From Aromatoleum aromaticum EbN1 (GTDB lineage Bacteria > Pseudomonadota > Gammaproteobacteria > Burkholderiales > Rhodocyclaceae): 64,000 nucleotides of DNA. The stretch lies in NCBI RefSeq assembly GCF_000025965.1, contig NC_006513.1:930001-994000 (forward strand), given 5' to 3'. The notes under the pieces are model-generated. The model ran no database searches. It saw nothing but the letters and a program-made list of their open reading frames with translations, and was not told the origin of the DNA. The position numbers were made by a program, and so were the translations under genes. Below, one piece after another: positions 8,457-17,464 of this stretch (positions are counted from its first letter, which is position 1; each line of letters opens with the position of its first letter).

Positions 8457-10766
8457 TCAGGATGCGGGGGCCGGAGCTGGAGTCTCTTCGGGAGCTGGCA
8501 GCATGTCCTTGCCGACGCCCGGGTCAGCCTCGAAGCGCTCCCAGCCAGGCAAGACGCTCAGGCCTTCCATGCGCCGGCGCATTTCGATACCCAGTTCACG
8601 CACCTGCTGGTCACTTTGCACCACCCGGGGAGTGATCATCACCAGCAGTTCGGTACGCCGGGTGACATCGCTTGTCGTGCCGAACAGCGGGCCGAGCACC
8701 GGAATGTCGTGCAGCCAGGGCACGCCTGTTTTGCCGTTGGTGTCCGAATCGCGAATCAGGCCGCCGAGGATGACAGTCTCGCCAGTACGCACCGCAACCT
8801 TGCTCGCCACCTCGCGCTGATTGAAACTGCGCTGGCCGGTCGCATCGTCGACTGCGCCGACGTCGGTGACCGACTGCTTGATGTCCATCGCGACCATGCC
8901 TCCTGCATTGGCCGACGGCGTCACCTGCAGCATTACGCCAGTGTCCTTGTACTGGATCGAGGTGCTGGTGGTGCCGCCGTCGGTCACGGTCTGCGTCGAG
9001 CGGATCGGTTGCTGGTCACCGACATGGATGACGGCGGTGTGGTTGTCGAGAACCATGACGCTGGGACTGGAAATGACGTTCACCAGGGATTTCTGCGCCA
9101 TCGCGTTGAGCACTGCCCGCACCTGCCCCGCGGCATTGGTGATGCTGTAGGAAAAACCCGGCACGGTACGGCCGAGGGTTTCGCTGGCACGGTCGGTGAA
9201 AAGGCCGCTGCCGCGGTAGTCGCCGCCCAGTTTGCCCTCGAAGAACCATTGCAGGCCGAACCGGGTTTCATCGCTGAGCGTGACTTCGAGAATGCTGGCC
9301 TCGATCAGGACCTGGGTGGGAGACAGATCCAGACGGCGCAACGCGGCCTCGATCTTGCGATATTCGGAACCCGGCGCATAGATCAGCAATGCATTGTTGA
9401 ACTCGTCAGCCACCACCCGCACCAGCGGGCCGAGCGAGAACTGCGTCGTCGCCTGCGTTTGGCTGCCGTCGTTGCGGCCGGCATTGTTCAGCGCCTGCGA
9501 CATCATGCCCGAGCCGCCGAGACCGGTGCGCCCGATGGACGACAGCCCGGGCGCCACGCCGCTGTCGGTCGGAGTGCGCGCCGCGCCCGCCTGCCCGCCG
9601 CCGAACACTGCGCTGAGCAGGCTCCCGAGATGCTGGGCAGAGCCATTTTGCACCGGATAGACATAGAGCTGCGGTTCGGTACCACCGTCCGAGGGGCGAT
9701 CGAGCTTCTCGATCCATTCCTTGGCCTGTTGCAGGTAATGTGCCCGCGGAGTGACCACGAGCAGCGCGTTCAGGCGCTCTATGGGCAGGATGCGCACCAC
9801 TCCGCCGAGCGGACCGAAAGTGGGCAGCTGCTTGATTTCGGCCGGCGCCTGCTGCTGGCCTTCGCCCCGCGCGGCAGACGCCGCAGCTGCCGGTGCGCCG
9901 GTCACTGCGCGCAGGGCGGCATCGACTTCCTTGACCGACGCATATTCGAGCGGAAACAGACCCACCGACATGCCTTTGAGCATATCGACGTCGAAAATAT
10001 TGACAAAATCCAGCCAGCCTTCGAGCTGATTCCCCGAACCGGACAGAATCAGCAGATTGCGCAAGGTATCGACGCGCACGAAGGCCTCCGCGGGCGCCAC
10101 TGGACGAAGGATATCGGCCATTTCGGCCGCTCCGACGAACTGCAGCGGCACGACGACCATGCCTTGTCCAGTGGGAATGGCCTTGACATTGACCGCCGAA
10201 GCCCCCAGCCCCCTGAGCAGTTCGGGGCGGCCGACGTGATACAGCCCCTGCGCATCCCGCGCGAGTGTCAGGCCGTTCGCAGCCAATACCGATTCGAGAA
10301 TGGACAGAACTTTATCCGGCGGCACAGCTCCCTGGGTATGAATCGTGACTTCACCGCCAAGCGGTTGATGCAGCGTGTAATCGAGCTTGAGCAGGTCTCC
10401 GAGAATGGCATGGGCAAAGTCGGTGACCGGAGCCTGCTCGAATTTGAGCGAAACTGCTCCCCCTTTGGAAATATTGACCGCTTTCGAGGCCGGCAAGTTG
10501 ATCACGCGGTCGTTGCCGGCAAGCAAGGTGGGCTCACGGCGCGGGGCGGCTTCAGTTTCCGCCTTTTTCGCTTCGACATTTTCTTGCGCTGCAGCCGGAG
10601 CGGTTTTCACCCCTGCTTCGGAGGTTGCCCCTGCCCCCCTGGCAACCGTATCTTCCTGCACCGGTCCGCCAGAGGCACATCCGGCAAGGAAAACAGCAAC
10701 GCTGCCGAGTGCGATAAGACAAACGCGGAAAAAGGGTCTGCTGATTGACATGTCGATGGAGGTCAT
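8457..10766 (-). CDS. gspD: Type II secretion secretin GspD (lipoprotein form)
   Basis: Outer-membrane channel of the type II secretion system, 769 residues. The ATG at 10766 overlaps the gspC stop (ATGA); the frame extends upstream through gspC but that part is a shadow. The N-terminus has a lipobox (VFLAGC), so the secretin seems to be lipidated itself. Periplasmic N domains occupy roughly residues 100-420 (ITIHTQG-like N0 region, then NLLILSGSGNQLEGW and LNALLVVTPRAHYLQQA repeats), and the C-terminal secretin barrel has VPWLHDIPVLGPLFG and RTELLVMITPRVV, the family signatures. A glycine and serine-rich insert sits between N2 and N3. Confidence 0.94.
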   Translation of the reverse strand: MTSIDMSISRPFFRVCLIALGSVAVFLAGCASGGPVQEDTVARGAGATSEAGVKTAPAAAQENVEAKKAETEAAPRREPTLLAGNDRVINLPASKAVNISKGGAVSLKFEQAPVTDFAHAILGDLLKLDYTLHQPLGGEVTIHTQGAVPPDKVLSILESVLAANGLTLARDAQGLYHVGRPELLRGLGASAVNVKAIPTGQGMVVVPLQFVGAAEMADILRPVAPAEAFVRVDTLRNLLILSGSGNQLEGWLDFVNIFDVDMLKGMSVGLFPLEYASVKEVDAALRAVTGAPAAAASAARGEGQQQAPAEIKQLPTFGPLGGVVRILPIERLNALLVVTPRAHYLQQAKEWIEKLDRPSDGGTEPQLYVYPVQNGSAQHLGSLLSAVFGGGQAGAARTPTDSGVAPGLSSIGRTGLGGSGMMSQALNNAGRNDGSQTQATTQFSLGPLVRVVADEFNNALLIYAPGSEYRKIEAALRRLDLSPTQVLIEASILEVTLSDETRFGLQWFFEGKLGGDYRGSGLFTDRASETLGRTVPGFSYSITNAAGQVRAVLNAMAQKSLVNVISSPSVMVLDNHTAVIHVGDQQPIRSTQTVTDGGTTSTSIQYKDTGVMLQVTPSANAGGMVAMDIKQSVTDVGAVDDATGQRSFNQREVASKVAVRTGETVILGGLIRDSDTNGKTGVPWLHDIPVLGPLFGTTSDVTRRTELLVMITPRVVQSDQQVRELGIEMRRRMEGLSVLPGWERFEADPGVGKDMLPAPEETPAPAPAS

Positions 10767-11479
10767 TTTTTTTCGAGCCCGAGCCGGGCGGCACGCCGCT
10801 TGGCAAGGCGTTGCGCAAGGGAGCCGCCGCCACGTTTGGCCATGGAAGATGCGGCACCGGGCGGAGCCGGAGCCGCCGCTGGTGCCACCCGGGCGGAAGG
10901 TTCCGGCGATGGCTTGCCACTGTCGGCAACGGCAGGCTGGGCGCCGTCTGCGACAGAAGCGCCCCCCTTGCCTGGCAGGACGGGTGCCGACAGCCGGGTA
11001 GCCTGAGGCTGGGCCGCGTGCTTGAGTGTGAGCAGGCGCCGTTGCTCCCCCTGTATAAAACTTGCTTGATTGCCGTCGAGGGCGCCCACCGTCCACGGCC
11101 CGAAGCTGTCCCCCTGCTTGAGCCGGCTGACTTTGTTGTCGGCACGCAGCATCAGATGCTTGTCTTTGCCAACAGTGAAAATGCCGAGCAGCAACACGTC
11201 CTCGAGCGGATCGGGGGCCTGGGGCGTCTCGACCGCCACAACTTCCGGCGGCGGCGGCGGGCGACGCGTCTGGGCAAAGACGGGACGATCGAGTGTCTGA
11301 CTCAGGGCAACGAGATCGGTGATTTCGCGCTCGATCTTTTCTGTCTGCAGGGACGAAGGATCGGGCCGTTGCGCCGGAGGAGGCGTCCAGCTGGTGTCTC
11401 CTGCAGCCCATACCGCCCCGACAACGGCGAGCAGCACAGCATCGATACCGAGCAGAACGGAGAATGTCGTTCGCTTCAT
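10763..11479 (-). CDS. gspC: Type II secretion inner-membrane protein GspC-like
   Basis: A 238-residue protein with one N-terminal membrane segment and a periplasmic homology region: LEDVLLLGIFTVGKDKHLMLRADNKVSRLKQGDSFGPWTV, the HR domain that contacts the secretin N0 domain. Classical GspC proteins carry a C-terminal PDZ or coiled-coil domain; here the tail is an Ala/Pro-rich stretch ending in a basic segment (AKRRAARLGLEKK) instead. It overlaps gspM and gspD by four bases each, so translation is coupled. Assignment rests on position, topology and the HR-like stretch. Confidence 0.85.
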   Translation of the reverse strand: MKRTTFSVLLGIDAVLLAVVGAVWAAGDTSWTPPPAQRPDPSSLQTEKIEREITDLVALSQTLDRPVFAQTRRPPPPPEVVAVETPQAPDPLEDVLLLGIFTVGKDKHLMLRADNKVSRLKQGDSFGPWTVGALDGNQASFIQGEQRRLLTLKHAAQPQATRLSAPVLPGKGGASVADGAQPAVADSGKPSPEPSARVAPAAAPAPPGAASSMAKRGGGSLAQRLAKRRAARLGLEKK

Positions 11480-12057
11480 GGCTGAAGATGCAACACACTG
11501 AGATCGAGCTGCCCCACCAGCCGCTCCTGGGGTTGCGGCTGACCGCGACGAACACGGGGCACCGAAGCATTGACCTGGAGGTTATCGACGAGAATCACCG
11601 GCGTTTCGCGATCAAACCCCGCCAGCAGGCTACGCAGGCCTTCGAGACTGCCATCGACCGTGAGCTTGAGCGGAATCTGGGTGAAACCGGCATGGGGGCG
11701 CGCGGGCAGGATCTGGCTGCCGGCAACTCCCAGCCCCGCAGCTTCGGCAAGCTGGCGGATGCGCTGCTGCATGTCGGTTCCAATCCGGGCCGCATCAGCG
11801 GTGGCCGGATAGGCGTAGCGGGACAGATCCGCCCCGACGCGGGCCAGGGAGGACTGGACCTGCGGCCCTACTTCGCGCAGACCCAGCAGGCGGGCGTAGC
11901 GCGGCTCGATCGACGCCGTCGTATCCTGCGCCCAGAAAAGCTTGCCCAGCAGCAAATATGTGACCAGGGCAAGCACCGCCAGCGCTGCTACCAGCACGCT
12001 CGCTACGACGAATCGACCATCGCGCCCGGGGAAATGCGTGTCCACGGCAAACGTCAC
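11476..12057 (-). CDS. gspM: Type II secretion protein GspM
   Basis: Bitopic inner-membrane protein of 193 residues with a membrane helix at about residues 17-40, then a coiled segment and a ferredoxin-like C-terminal domain (IPLKLTVDGSLEGLRSLLAGFD, VNASV). GspM and GspL together link the ATPase to the pseudopilus assembly site. The gene overlaps gspL by four bases upstream and gspC by four bases downstream. Confidence 0.85.
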   Translation of the reverse strand: MTFAVDTHFPGRDGRFVVASVLVAALAVLALVTYLLLGKLFWAQDTTASIEPRYARLLGLREVGPQVQSSLARVGADLSRYAYPATADAARIGTDMQQRIRQLAEAAGLGVAGSQILPARPHAGFTQIPLKLTVDGSLEGLRSLLAGFDRETPVILVDNLQVNASVPRVRRGQPQPQERLVGQLDLSVLHLQP

Positions 12058-13079
12058 TGCGCCTTCTCCTCGCCCGGGACGATGAATTCGATGACGAAGT
12101 TTTCCTTATTGGAACCTGCGGCACGTGAAATAGGGGATGGCGCACGTACATTCCGGAACGGCGAGCCCGGCGCACCGAGAATCTTCATCAGTTGGGCGGC
12201 ATCGGCCGCTTGCCCGACGATACGCACCTGCCGTCCCTGTACTTCGAGCCGGCTGAGGAAAGCGTCGTCGGGCAGGAGCAGCGTAATGAGTTCAAGCAAC
12301 TGAGGCAGTTCCTGCCGCTGTTCCAGGTGGGCACGCAGTGCGCGCGCACGTTCGTTGCCAACTGCAAGTGCATTGCGTGCCCCCAGCAGACTCGCGACTT
12401 CGGTCTCGAGCGCCGCATACTGGCGCTGTGCATCGAACACGCGCTCGCGCGCCTGCAGCACCGGCGTCACTGCCAGTGCGAGCATGAGCACGAAGGCCCC
12501 GGCGAACGCGAGCAGGATGCGGTTGCGGGCGGCACGCATGCGTTTCATCCGATCATGCTCGCCATAACCCTGAAGCACGATCGGCGCGGTCGCCACAGCC
12601 CAGATTTCAGGTTCCACTCCACTCAGGCGTTCCTGCTCGTGTGCGAGCGCCGCCCTCACATGCGAACGTGCAGTAAGCGCCAGACGCACCCTCACTTGCG
12701 CGCCCACCGGTTCGACGCGCCATCCCCACACGGTTTCCTCGGGGGGGAACGGACTGACCGCAAGGACCTCGAGTTCGATCGCCTGGCGCAATTCGTCGCC
12801 ACCGAGCGGTGGCAGCCTGACTTCGCGCAGCAGCACACTGTCTTCCGGCAGCACCACGGCCAAGGTCGCTGCTGCGACGTCTGCCGGTGCCGGCGCGGCC
12901 GATACACCGAGGCGCAGCGCTTCGCCGCCGTCTGGCAGCAGAACCCGGATCGCCTCCTGCGGCGTCAGCCAGGCCAGCGACGGCCACTGGAAAGCTTCAT
13001 CCCAGCCATTGCGCCAGACCTGGCCGATCCTGCGCAGATCAAAGCCGAACAGGGTCGGATTGCCGGCCTCAAGCGCCAT
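12054..13079 (-). CDS. gspL: Type II secretion protein GspL (PilM/PilN-like)
   Basis: This 341-residue protein has a short cytoplasmic part (PPLGGDELRQAIELEVLAVSPFP resembles the actin-like GspL/PilM fold), a membrane helix near residues 190-210, and a periplasmic PilN-like domain with LLPDDAFLSRLEVQGRQVRIVGQAADAAQLM. It would recruit the GspE ATPase to the membrane. The start at 13079 lies 11 bases inside gspK, giving translational coupling. The actin-like part is shorter than in enterobacterial GspL. Confidence 0.87.
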   Translation of the reverse strand: MALEAGNPTLFGFDLRRIGQVWRNGWDEAFQWPSLAWLTPQEAIRVLLPDGGEALRLGVSAAPAPADVAAATLAVVLPEDSVLLREVRLPPLGGDELRQAIELEVLAVSPFPPEETVWGWRVEPVGAQVRVRLALTARSHVRAALAHEQERLSGVEPEIWAVATAPIVLQGYGEHDRMKRMRAARNRILLAFAGAFVLMLALAVTPVLQARERVFDAQRQYAALETEVASLLGARNALAVGNERARALRAHLEQRQELPQLLELITLLLPDDAFLSRLEVQGRQVRIVGQAADAAQLMKILGAPGSPFRNVRAPSPISRAAGSNKENFVIEFIVPGEEKAQ

Positions 13080-14013
13080 GCCCGTCCTCGCTCACAAAGC
13101 TGCGCACCGGTTCGACGCGCATGCTGCGCCAGGGCAACCCCGCCGGCCCTTCGGCGCCGAGGTCGACCCAGCGGGCGCGCGCCAGTGTGCGCCCGCCTTC
13201 GCCGGGGTAAAACGCCTCAATGTAATAAACGGTGCCGGAAGACGACAGAATATGCTCCTGAGTGAAAGCGGTTGTGTCAATCGAAGGCTCCTTCGCATCG
13301 CGCGCCGCCGAAAAAACATCCGCGACCGCGGCATCGCCCCGGGCAAGCACTCTCAGCACGCCTTTTGAAGCCGCAAGTGGATCCACGCCCGCTGCACCAG
13401 TTTGCGTCGTCACAAAACCGCTAATTTTATCATAGATATCAAAACTCACACCGAGTACCTGGAGCAGGTCTTCCGGGGTATCGAAGGGGCCGCCGCGCGT
13501 GCGAAAAGCCACCCCTGCGGCTTCGTAGGCCGGGTTCTCGGCACCGAGCGGCAATGCATCCTCGTCCGGGTCACGCCAATCGGCAATGCGCTGCGCGAGC
13601 AGTTCGGCCTGTTCGGCATCGAGACCGGCGCCGAACACAAACAGGTCGCGCAGCAAAGCTTGCGACGCGCCGTTCAGGTCCACAAACCCCCCGCCAGGCG
13701 ACACGCGGACGACAAGCTGCCGGTCATCGATGGGGTAACTCAGGGTAAGGCGACGGTCGACCGGGTCCGTGGCGAACTTCAATTCGCGCGCTGCGAGCTG
13801 GATAGCCGCATCGCCATAGGCTGCGGCCTCAGCGAAGCCCCGCGCACTTTGCGCGCTGCGCACTTCCCCCCGGGACGATGCGGCCAGGCTCATGGCGAAT
13901 ATCGACAGTGCGGCCACGACCCACATCACCGCTACCAGCGCCATGCCCGCAGCCCTGTGCGGTGACAGGCGACCGACGATCGCACCGGCAGACCAAACGG
14001 CAGCGCGCCTCAT
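13069..14013 (-). CDS. gspK: Minor pseudopilin GspK
   Basis: Large tip pseudopilin of 314 residues. The prepilin peptidase site is AAG before MALVAVMWVVAALSIFAMSLA, and the position normally held by Glu +5 is not Glu, as is typical for GspK. Acidic, helix-rich sequence (DLNGASQALLRDLFVFGAG, DWRDPDEDALPLGAE, PFDTPEDLLQVLGV) matches the GspK alpha domain that crowns the GspI-J-K tip complex. The start overlaps the gspJ stop by four bases. Confidence 0.93.
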   Translation of the reverse strand: MRRAAVWSAGAIVGRLSPHRAAGMALVAVMWVVAALSIFAMSLAASSRGEVRSAQSARGFAEAAAYGDAAIQLAARELKFATDPVDRRLTLSYPIDDRQLVVRVSPGGGFVDLNGASQALLRDLFVFGAGLDAEQAELLAQRIADWRDPDEDALPLGAENPAYEAAGVAFRTRGGPFDTPEDLLQVLGVSFDIYDKISGFVTTQTGAAGVDPLAASKGVLRVLARGDAAVADVFSAARDAKEPSIDTTAFTQEHILSSSGTVYYIEAFYPGEGGRTLARARWVDLGAEGPAGLPWRSMRVEPVRSFVSEDGHGA

Positions 14014-14681
14014 TGGGCACGATCCAGTGCCGTTGCATTCACATCGAGGCCCGGCTCAGCCGCCAGCACCGGGACGATCAGGTCCGGCCAACTCGCTCCA
14101 CCGATGCGCAACTTGAAGGCGACGCGTCCCGGCAGGACTGCAGCGTCGCTCCAGTTGTCCTGCCAGTCGCTGCGCCCCAAGCGCTGATAGGCGACGGAGA
14201 ACGAATCGAGCCGCCGCACCAGGACACGGGCAGGTTCGTCCTCCCAGTCCGGGCGAGCATCCGGATCGGCTGCAAAAGCCTGCAGAGGGGGCACGAACGG
14301 CACCCATTGCAGCACCAGGTCGAAACCTTCCGCCTCGGACCGCACCGACAGCCGCAGCCAGTGCAGCCCACCGACCCCGTGACGGGCCGGCATCGGCGCA
14401 AGCCATTCGAGCGCCTGGGGCTCGCCGAGAAAATCGGGCACTTCGGTGCCATCGTCGAGTTTGCGGGGGTGTGCAACCGATGCCTCGCTGACGATCCGGC
14501 GAAGGAAGCCACTGACAAGACGCATATCGTCCGCGCGCTCGCTGCGTGCCTCGAGACGAGAACCGGATTCACCGAAAGTGCGCAATGCCGCTACCAGCGC
14601 CAGCATGATCAGCGACAGCAGACTAAGCGCGATGATGATCTCGACCAACGTAAAGCCGCGCGTCGCGCGCTGCCGCTTCAT
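14010..14681 (-). CDS. gspJ: Minor pseudopilin GspJ
   Basis: Pseudopilin of 223 residues. The true start is the ATG at 14681 overlapping the gspI stop (ATGA), not the longer open frame. The type III signal reads MKRQRATRG followed by FTLVEIIIALSLLSL, with Glu +5 present. The remainder contains the beta-sheet domain of GspJ (LHWLRLSVRSEAEGFDLVLQW and RVAFKLRIGG). It forms part of the pseudopilus tip with GspI and GspK. Confidence 0.93.
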   Translation of the reverse strand: MKRQRATRGFTLVEIIIALSLLSLIMLALVAALRTFGESGSRLEARSERADDMRLVSGFLRRIVSEASVAHPRKLDDGTEVPDFLGEPQALEWLAPMPARHGVGGLHWLRLSVRSEAEGFDLVLQWVPFVPPLQAFAADPDARPDWEDEPARVLVRRLDSFSVAYQRLGRSDWQDNWSDAAVLPGRVAFKLRIGGASWPDLIVPVLAAEPGLDVNATALDRAQ

Positions 14682-15103
14682 CGCCCTCCTCCGGCATTGA
14701 CATCGATGATCGCCGGGTCGACTTCCGGACGCATAGTGACGAGGCGGAAACGGCGCTCGGCGCCGCGGTCTTCCCAACTGACATCGACTTCGATGTTTTG
14801 GAGTGTCCAGGCCTCGGGACGCCCATCGAGCGGTGGCACTGGGGCGGTGCGCAGATGCCAGTCGAAGCCGCCGGCGGCGCCCGATACGTCCAGACCTCCG
14901 GGCGGAACCGAATCGTACTGGGCAAGGATGGATTCGGCGACGAGGACCGCACGCACGTGCCGTTCGGCTTCGCCTGCCGCACGCATGCTGCCGCCCAGGG
15001 CTTGATAGAGCACGCCCAACGCCAGCGCCATGATGGAAAACGCGACCAGCACCTCGATGAGGGAAAATCCGTGCTCAGGAATGCTACGGCGCACGACCTT
15101 CAT
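14678..15103 (-). CDS. gspI: Minor pseudopilin GspI
   Basis: A 141-residue pseudopilin with cleavage site HG before FSLIEVLVAFSIMALALG and Glu +5. Short C-terminal domain (FDWHLRTAPVP, IEVDVSWEDRGAERRFRLVTM) matches GspI, which starts assembly of the tip complex. The gene overlaps gspH and gspJ by four bases each. Confidence 0.93.
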   Translation of the reverse strand: MKVVRRSIPEHGFSLIEVLVAFSIMALALGVLYQALGGSMRAAGEAERHVRAVLVAESILAQYDSVPPGGLDVSGAAGGFDWHLRTAPVPPLDGRPEAWTLQNIEVDVSWEDRGAERRFRLVTMRPEVDPAIIDVNAGGGR

Positions 15104-15570
15104 CCACCGAGCGGCTCCTGGGACACCCGCCCGAACAGCCAGTCGACACGCAAGCGCAGGCCGTCTCCGGATGGGCGTTCGAGCTCGATACTGCCACCGG
15201 TTGCACTGCCGTCGGGATAAAAGCGGATCCCCGCGCGCTCGCCGGGAGCGATTTCGGTGTCGGCGACGATCGCGCGGACCTTGAGTTTTTCCGGGATCTT
15301 CTCCGCAGGCTCAGCGCCGACACCGAAGCGATGGCCCTCGAGATCGACGGTAAATACCGCCGCCTGCCCACTGCGAACCGCCTCCAGGCGCGCGGCCTTG
15401 ATATCTGTCAGCATGTTCCGCACGGTCGAGCGGTATTCCATCGCGTCATACAGGCGACCCAGCGCGGCGGGCAGCACGCCGAGCATGACGGCCGCGACCG
15501 CGAGCGCCACGACCAGCTCGATGAGGGTAAAACCCCCTCTCCCGCCATCCCCGTCGCCGGGAAGTGTCAC
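15100..15570 (-). CDS. gspH: Minor pseudopilin GspH
   Basis: A 156-residue pseudopilin with the signal GG before FTLIELVVALAVAAVMLG. The C-terminal part (RNMLTDIKAARLEAVRSGQAAVFTVDL, then IRFYPDGSATGGSIEL) is the conserved GspH/FimT domain. It joins the shaft of the major pseudopilin to the tip complex. Four-base overlaps with gspG and gspI show coupled translation. Confidence 0.93.
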   Translation of the reverse strand: MTLPGDGDGGRGGFTLIELVVALAVAAVMLGVLPAALGRLYDAMEYRSTVRNMLTDIKAARLEAVRSGQAAVFTVDLEGHRFGVGAEPAEKIPEKLKVRAIVADTEIAPGERAGIRFYPDGSATGGSIELERPSGDGLRLRVDWLFGRVSQEPLGG

Positions 15571-16013
15571 TGCCAGTTGCCGATATCCGCGTTCTCGCCC
15601 TCGCCGCCGAGCGCGTTGTCGGCGCCGAGGGAGAAGATGTCGATATCGGTGTGCTTGCCCGGGCTCTCATAGTGGTAGGGATTGCCCCACGGATCCTTCG
15701 GCACCTCACCCTTCTTCAGGTACGGGCCATTCCAGCCCGGCGCCGACCCGGGCCGACTGGTCAGCGCATCGAGCCCTTCATCCCTGTTCGGGAAACGGCC
15801 GACATCGAGCTTGAAGAGTTCGGCCGCCTGTTCGAAATCCTTGACCTGCACTGCGGTGGTCTTGCTTTTCGCTCCGCCCAGTTGCCCGAGTACGCGCGGT
15901 CCGACCAGACCTGCCAGCAGTCCCAGAATGACCAGCACGACAAGGAGTTCGACAAGCGTGAAACCAGAGGCCGAGGAATGGCGAGGACGATGGATCATGT
16001 GCAACGGAAACAT
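15567..16013 (-). CDS. gspG: Major pseudopilin GspG
   Basis: Shaft subunit of the type II pseudopilus, 148 residues. The signal ends SASG before FTLVELLVVLVILGLLAGLVGP, and the C-terminal domain carries DVGRFPNRDEGLDAL, YLKKGEVPKDPWGNPYHY and the calcium-loop end DIFSLGADNALGGEGENADIGNW, all diagnostic of GspG. The ATG at 16013 has GAGG nine bases upstream; a second ATG at 15998 has no ribosome site. A 134-base gap with an A-tract separates it from gspF. Confidence 0.97.
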   Translation of the reverse strand: MFPLHMIHRPRHSSASGFTLVELLVVLVILGLLAGLVGPRVLGQLGGAKSKTTAVQVKDFEQAAELFKLDVGRFPNRDEGLDALTSRPGSAPGWNGPYLKKGEVPKDPWGNPYHYESPGKHTDIDIFSLGADNALGGEGENADIGNWQ

Positions 16014-16147
16014 TTACGGGGACCTCAAAAAAAAAAGCGGCGGGGCGACATTTTTGCCCTGTCGATCGCAGGGCATTCTAAACCGGGGGAAGGCGAACAG
16101 CTGAGGCTTCTGCGAGGAATCGGCATTCAGGCGCGTCCTTTTCCGCT

Positions 16148-17464
16148 TCACACGGCAAGGTCGTTGACCGACAGAATACCCATCAGGATCGAAACGATGA
16201 TGGCAGCGATAACACCCCCCAACCCCAGGATGAGCAGAGGTTCGAGCATCGTCAGCGCACGCTTGATTCCCGACTGCACTTCACCGTCGTGAACCCGGGC
16301 CAGTTCGAGGAGCATCTCGTCGAGCCGTCCCGTTTCTTCGCCCAGGCGAACCATGTTGAGCGCAAGCGGCGTAAACAGGCCGGTTGCACTGAGCGCTTCG
16401 GCCATGCGCTCGCCCTGCTTGATTGCCGGAGCAACGCCGGTCATGGCCTCACGCAAGCGGACATTATCCATCGTGTCGGAGGCGATCTTGATCGCGATGA
16501 CGATGGGTACGCCATTTCCGAGCAGAGTTCCCATACTGCGGGCAAAGCGGGTGATCTCGAATTTCTGCACCACGCCACCCAGCACCGGGAGGCTGAGCAC
16601 ACACGCATCCCGCCAGTTGCGGCCACCGGGGGTGTGCAACCAGCGCCGGAAGACGGCCACGCCCAACGCGACGACCAGTGCCATCAACCATCCCCAGTCG
16701 GCAACCAGGTGGCCTGCACCGACGATGATCCGTGTCGGCAGCGGCAAAGCTTCGCCCATGTCGTTGAATAACGATTCGAACTGCGGCACGACAAAAGCAA
16801 GCATCAGGAAGACCGATACCGCGGCCACCAGCACCAGGATGGCGGGATAGATGAGTGCCGACACCACGCTCTCGCGCAGCGCCCGGGTACGTTCGAGATG
16901 TTCCGCCAAACGGCTCAGCACTTCGCCGAGCTGGCCGCCGGCCTCGCCGGAACGCACCATGTTGATGTAGAACTCGCCAAACAGCCTCTGGTGTGGCTGC
17001 AGCGCCTGGCTGAAGCCTTTGCCGGACTTGACCGAATCGAGCAGGTCATCGAGCAGGGCGGTGATCGAGGGTCTCTGACTCATGCTCACCATCACCTTGA
17101 GCGCCCGGTCCAGCGGCAGGCCGGCGCGCAGCATGACCGCAAGCTCTCCGGTAAGGTGAAAAACATCGACGTGACCAGGCTTTCTATCCGTAGCAAACAG
17201 GCTTCGCGAAGCATGCACGACCGGTCTGCCCTGCTTGCTGGCGACTTTCGCCGGCCCCGACATCCGTTGCTGCGATGAGGGGAGTGGTGTCGCGGGCTTC
17301 GGCGCGCCGGTCCTGACTGCGGCCGCCGCCGCGGCTTCCAGCCGGATCGGCGTCAAGCCTTGGCTGCGCAGTTGGCGCAGGGCGTTCTCCCGGGAAGCGG
17401 CCTCGATGCGTCCATCCACCATGTTGCCGTCGCCATGCGCAGCACGATAGGCAAATTCAGTCAT
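16148..17464 (-). CDS. gspF: Type II secretion inner-membrane platform protein GspF
   Basis: Polytopic platform protein of 438 residues, with two GspF repeats: first about residues 100-225 (FHLTGELAVMLRAGLPLDRAL and SGEAGGQLGEVLSRLAEHLERT), second about 300-425 (ITRFARSMGTLLGNGVPIVIA and LGEETGRLDEMLLELARVHD), each ending in membrane helices. An N-terminal soluble domain is followed by an Ala/Pro/Lys-rich linker longer than usual. The start lies eight bases inside gspE. Confidence 0.95.
   Translation of the reverse strand: MTEFAYRAAHGDGNMVDGRIEAASRENALRQLRSQGLTPIRLEAAAAAAVRTGAPKPATPLPSSQQRMSGPAKVASKQGRPVVHASRSLFATDRKPGHVDVFHLTGELAVMLRAGLPLDRALKVMVSMSQRPSITALLDDLLDSVKSGKGFSQALQPHQRLFGEFYINMVRSGEAGGQLGEVLSRLAEHLERTRALRESVVSALIYPAILVLVAAVSVFLMLAFVVPQFESLFNDMGEALPLPTRIIVGAGHLVADWGWLMALVVALGVAVFRRWLHTPGGRNWRDACVLSLPVLGGVVQKFEITRFARSMGTLLGNGVPIVIAIKIASDTMDNVRLREAMTGVAPAIKQGERMAEALSATGLFTPLALNMVRLGEETGRLDEMLLELARVHDGEVQSGIKRALTMLEPLLILGLGGVIAAIIVSILMGILSVNDLAV

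Noticed and set aside
10767-11570. N-terminal extension of GspD
   Set aside because: The extra 268 codons are out-of-frame translation of gspC, which has a membrane anchor and HR domain; ATGA overlap at 10766 gives the start.
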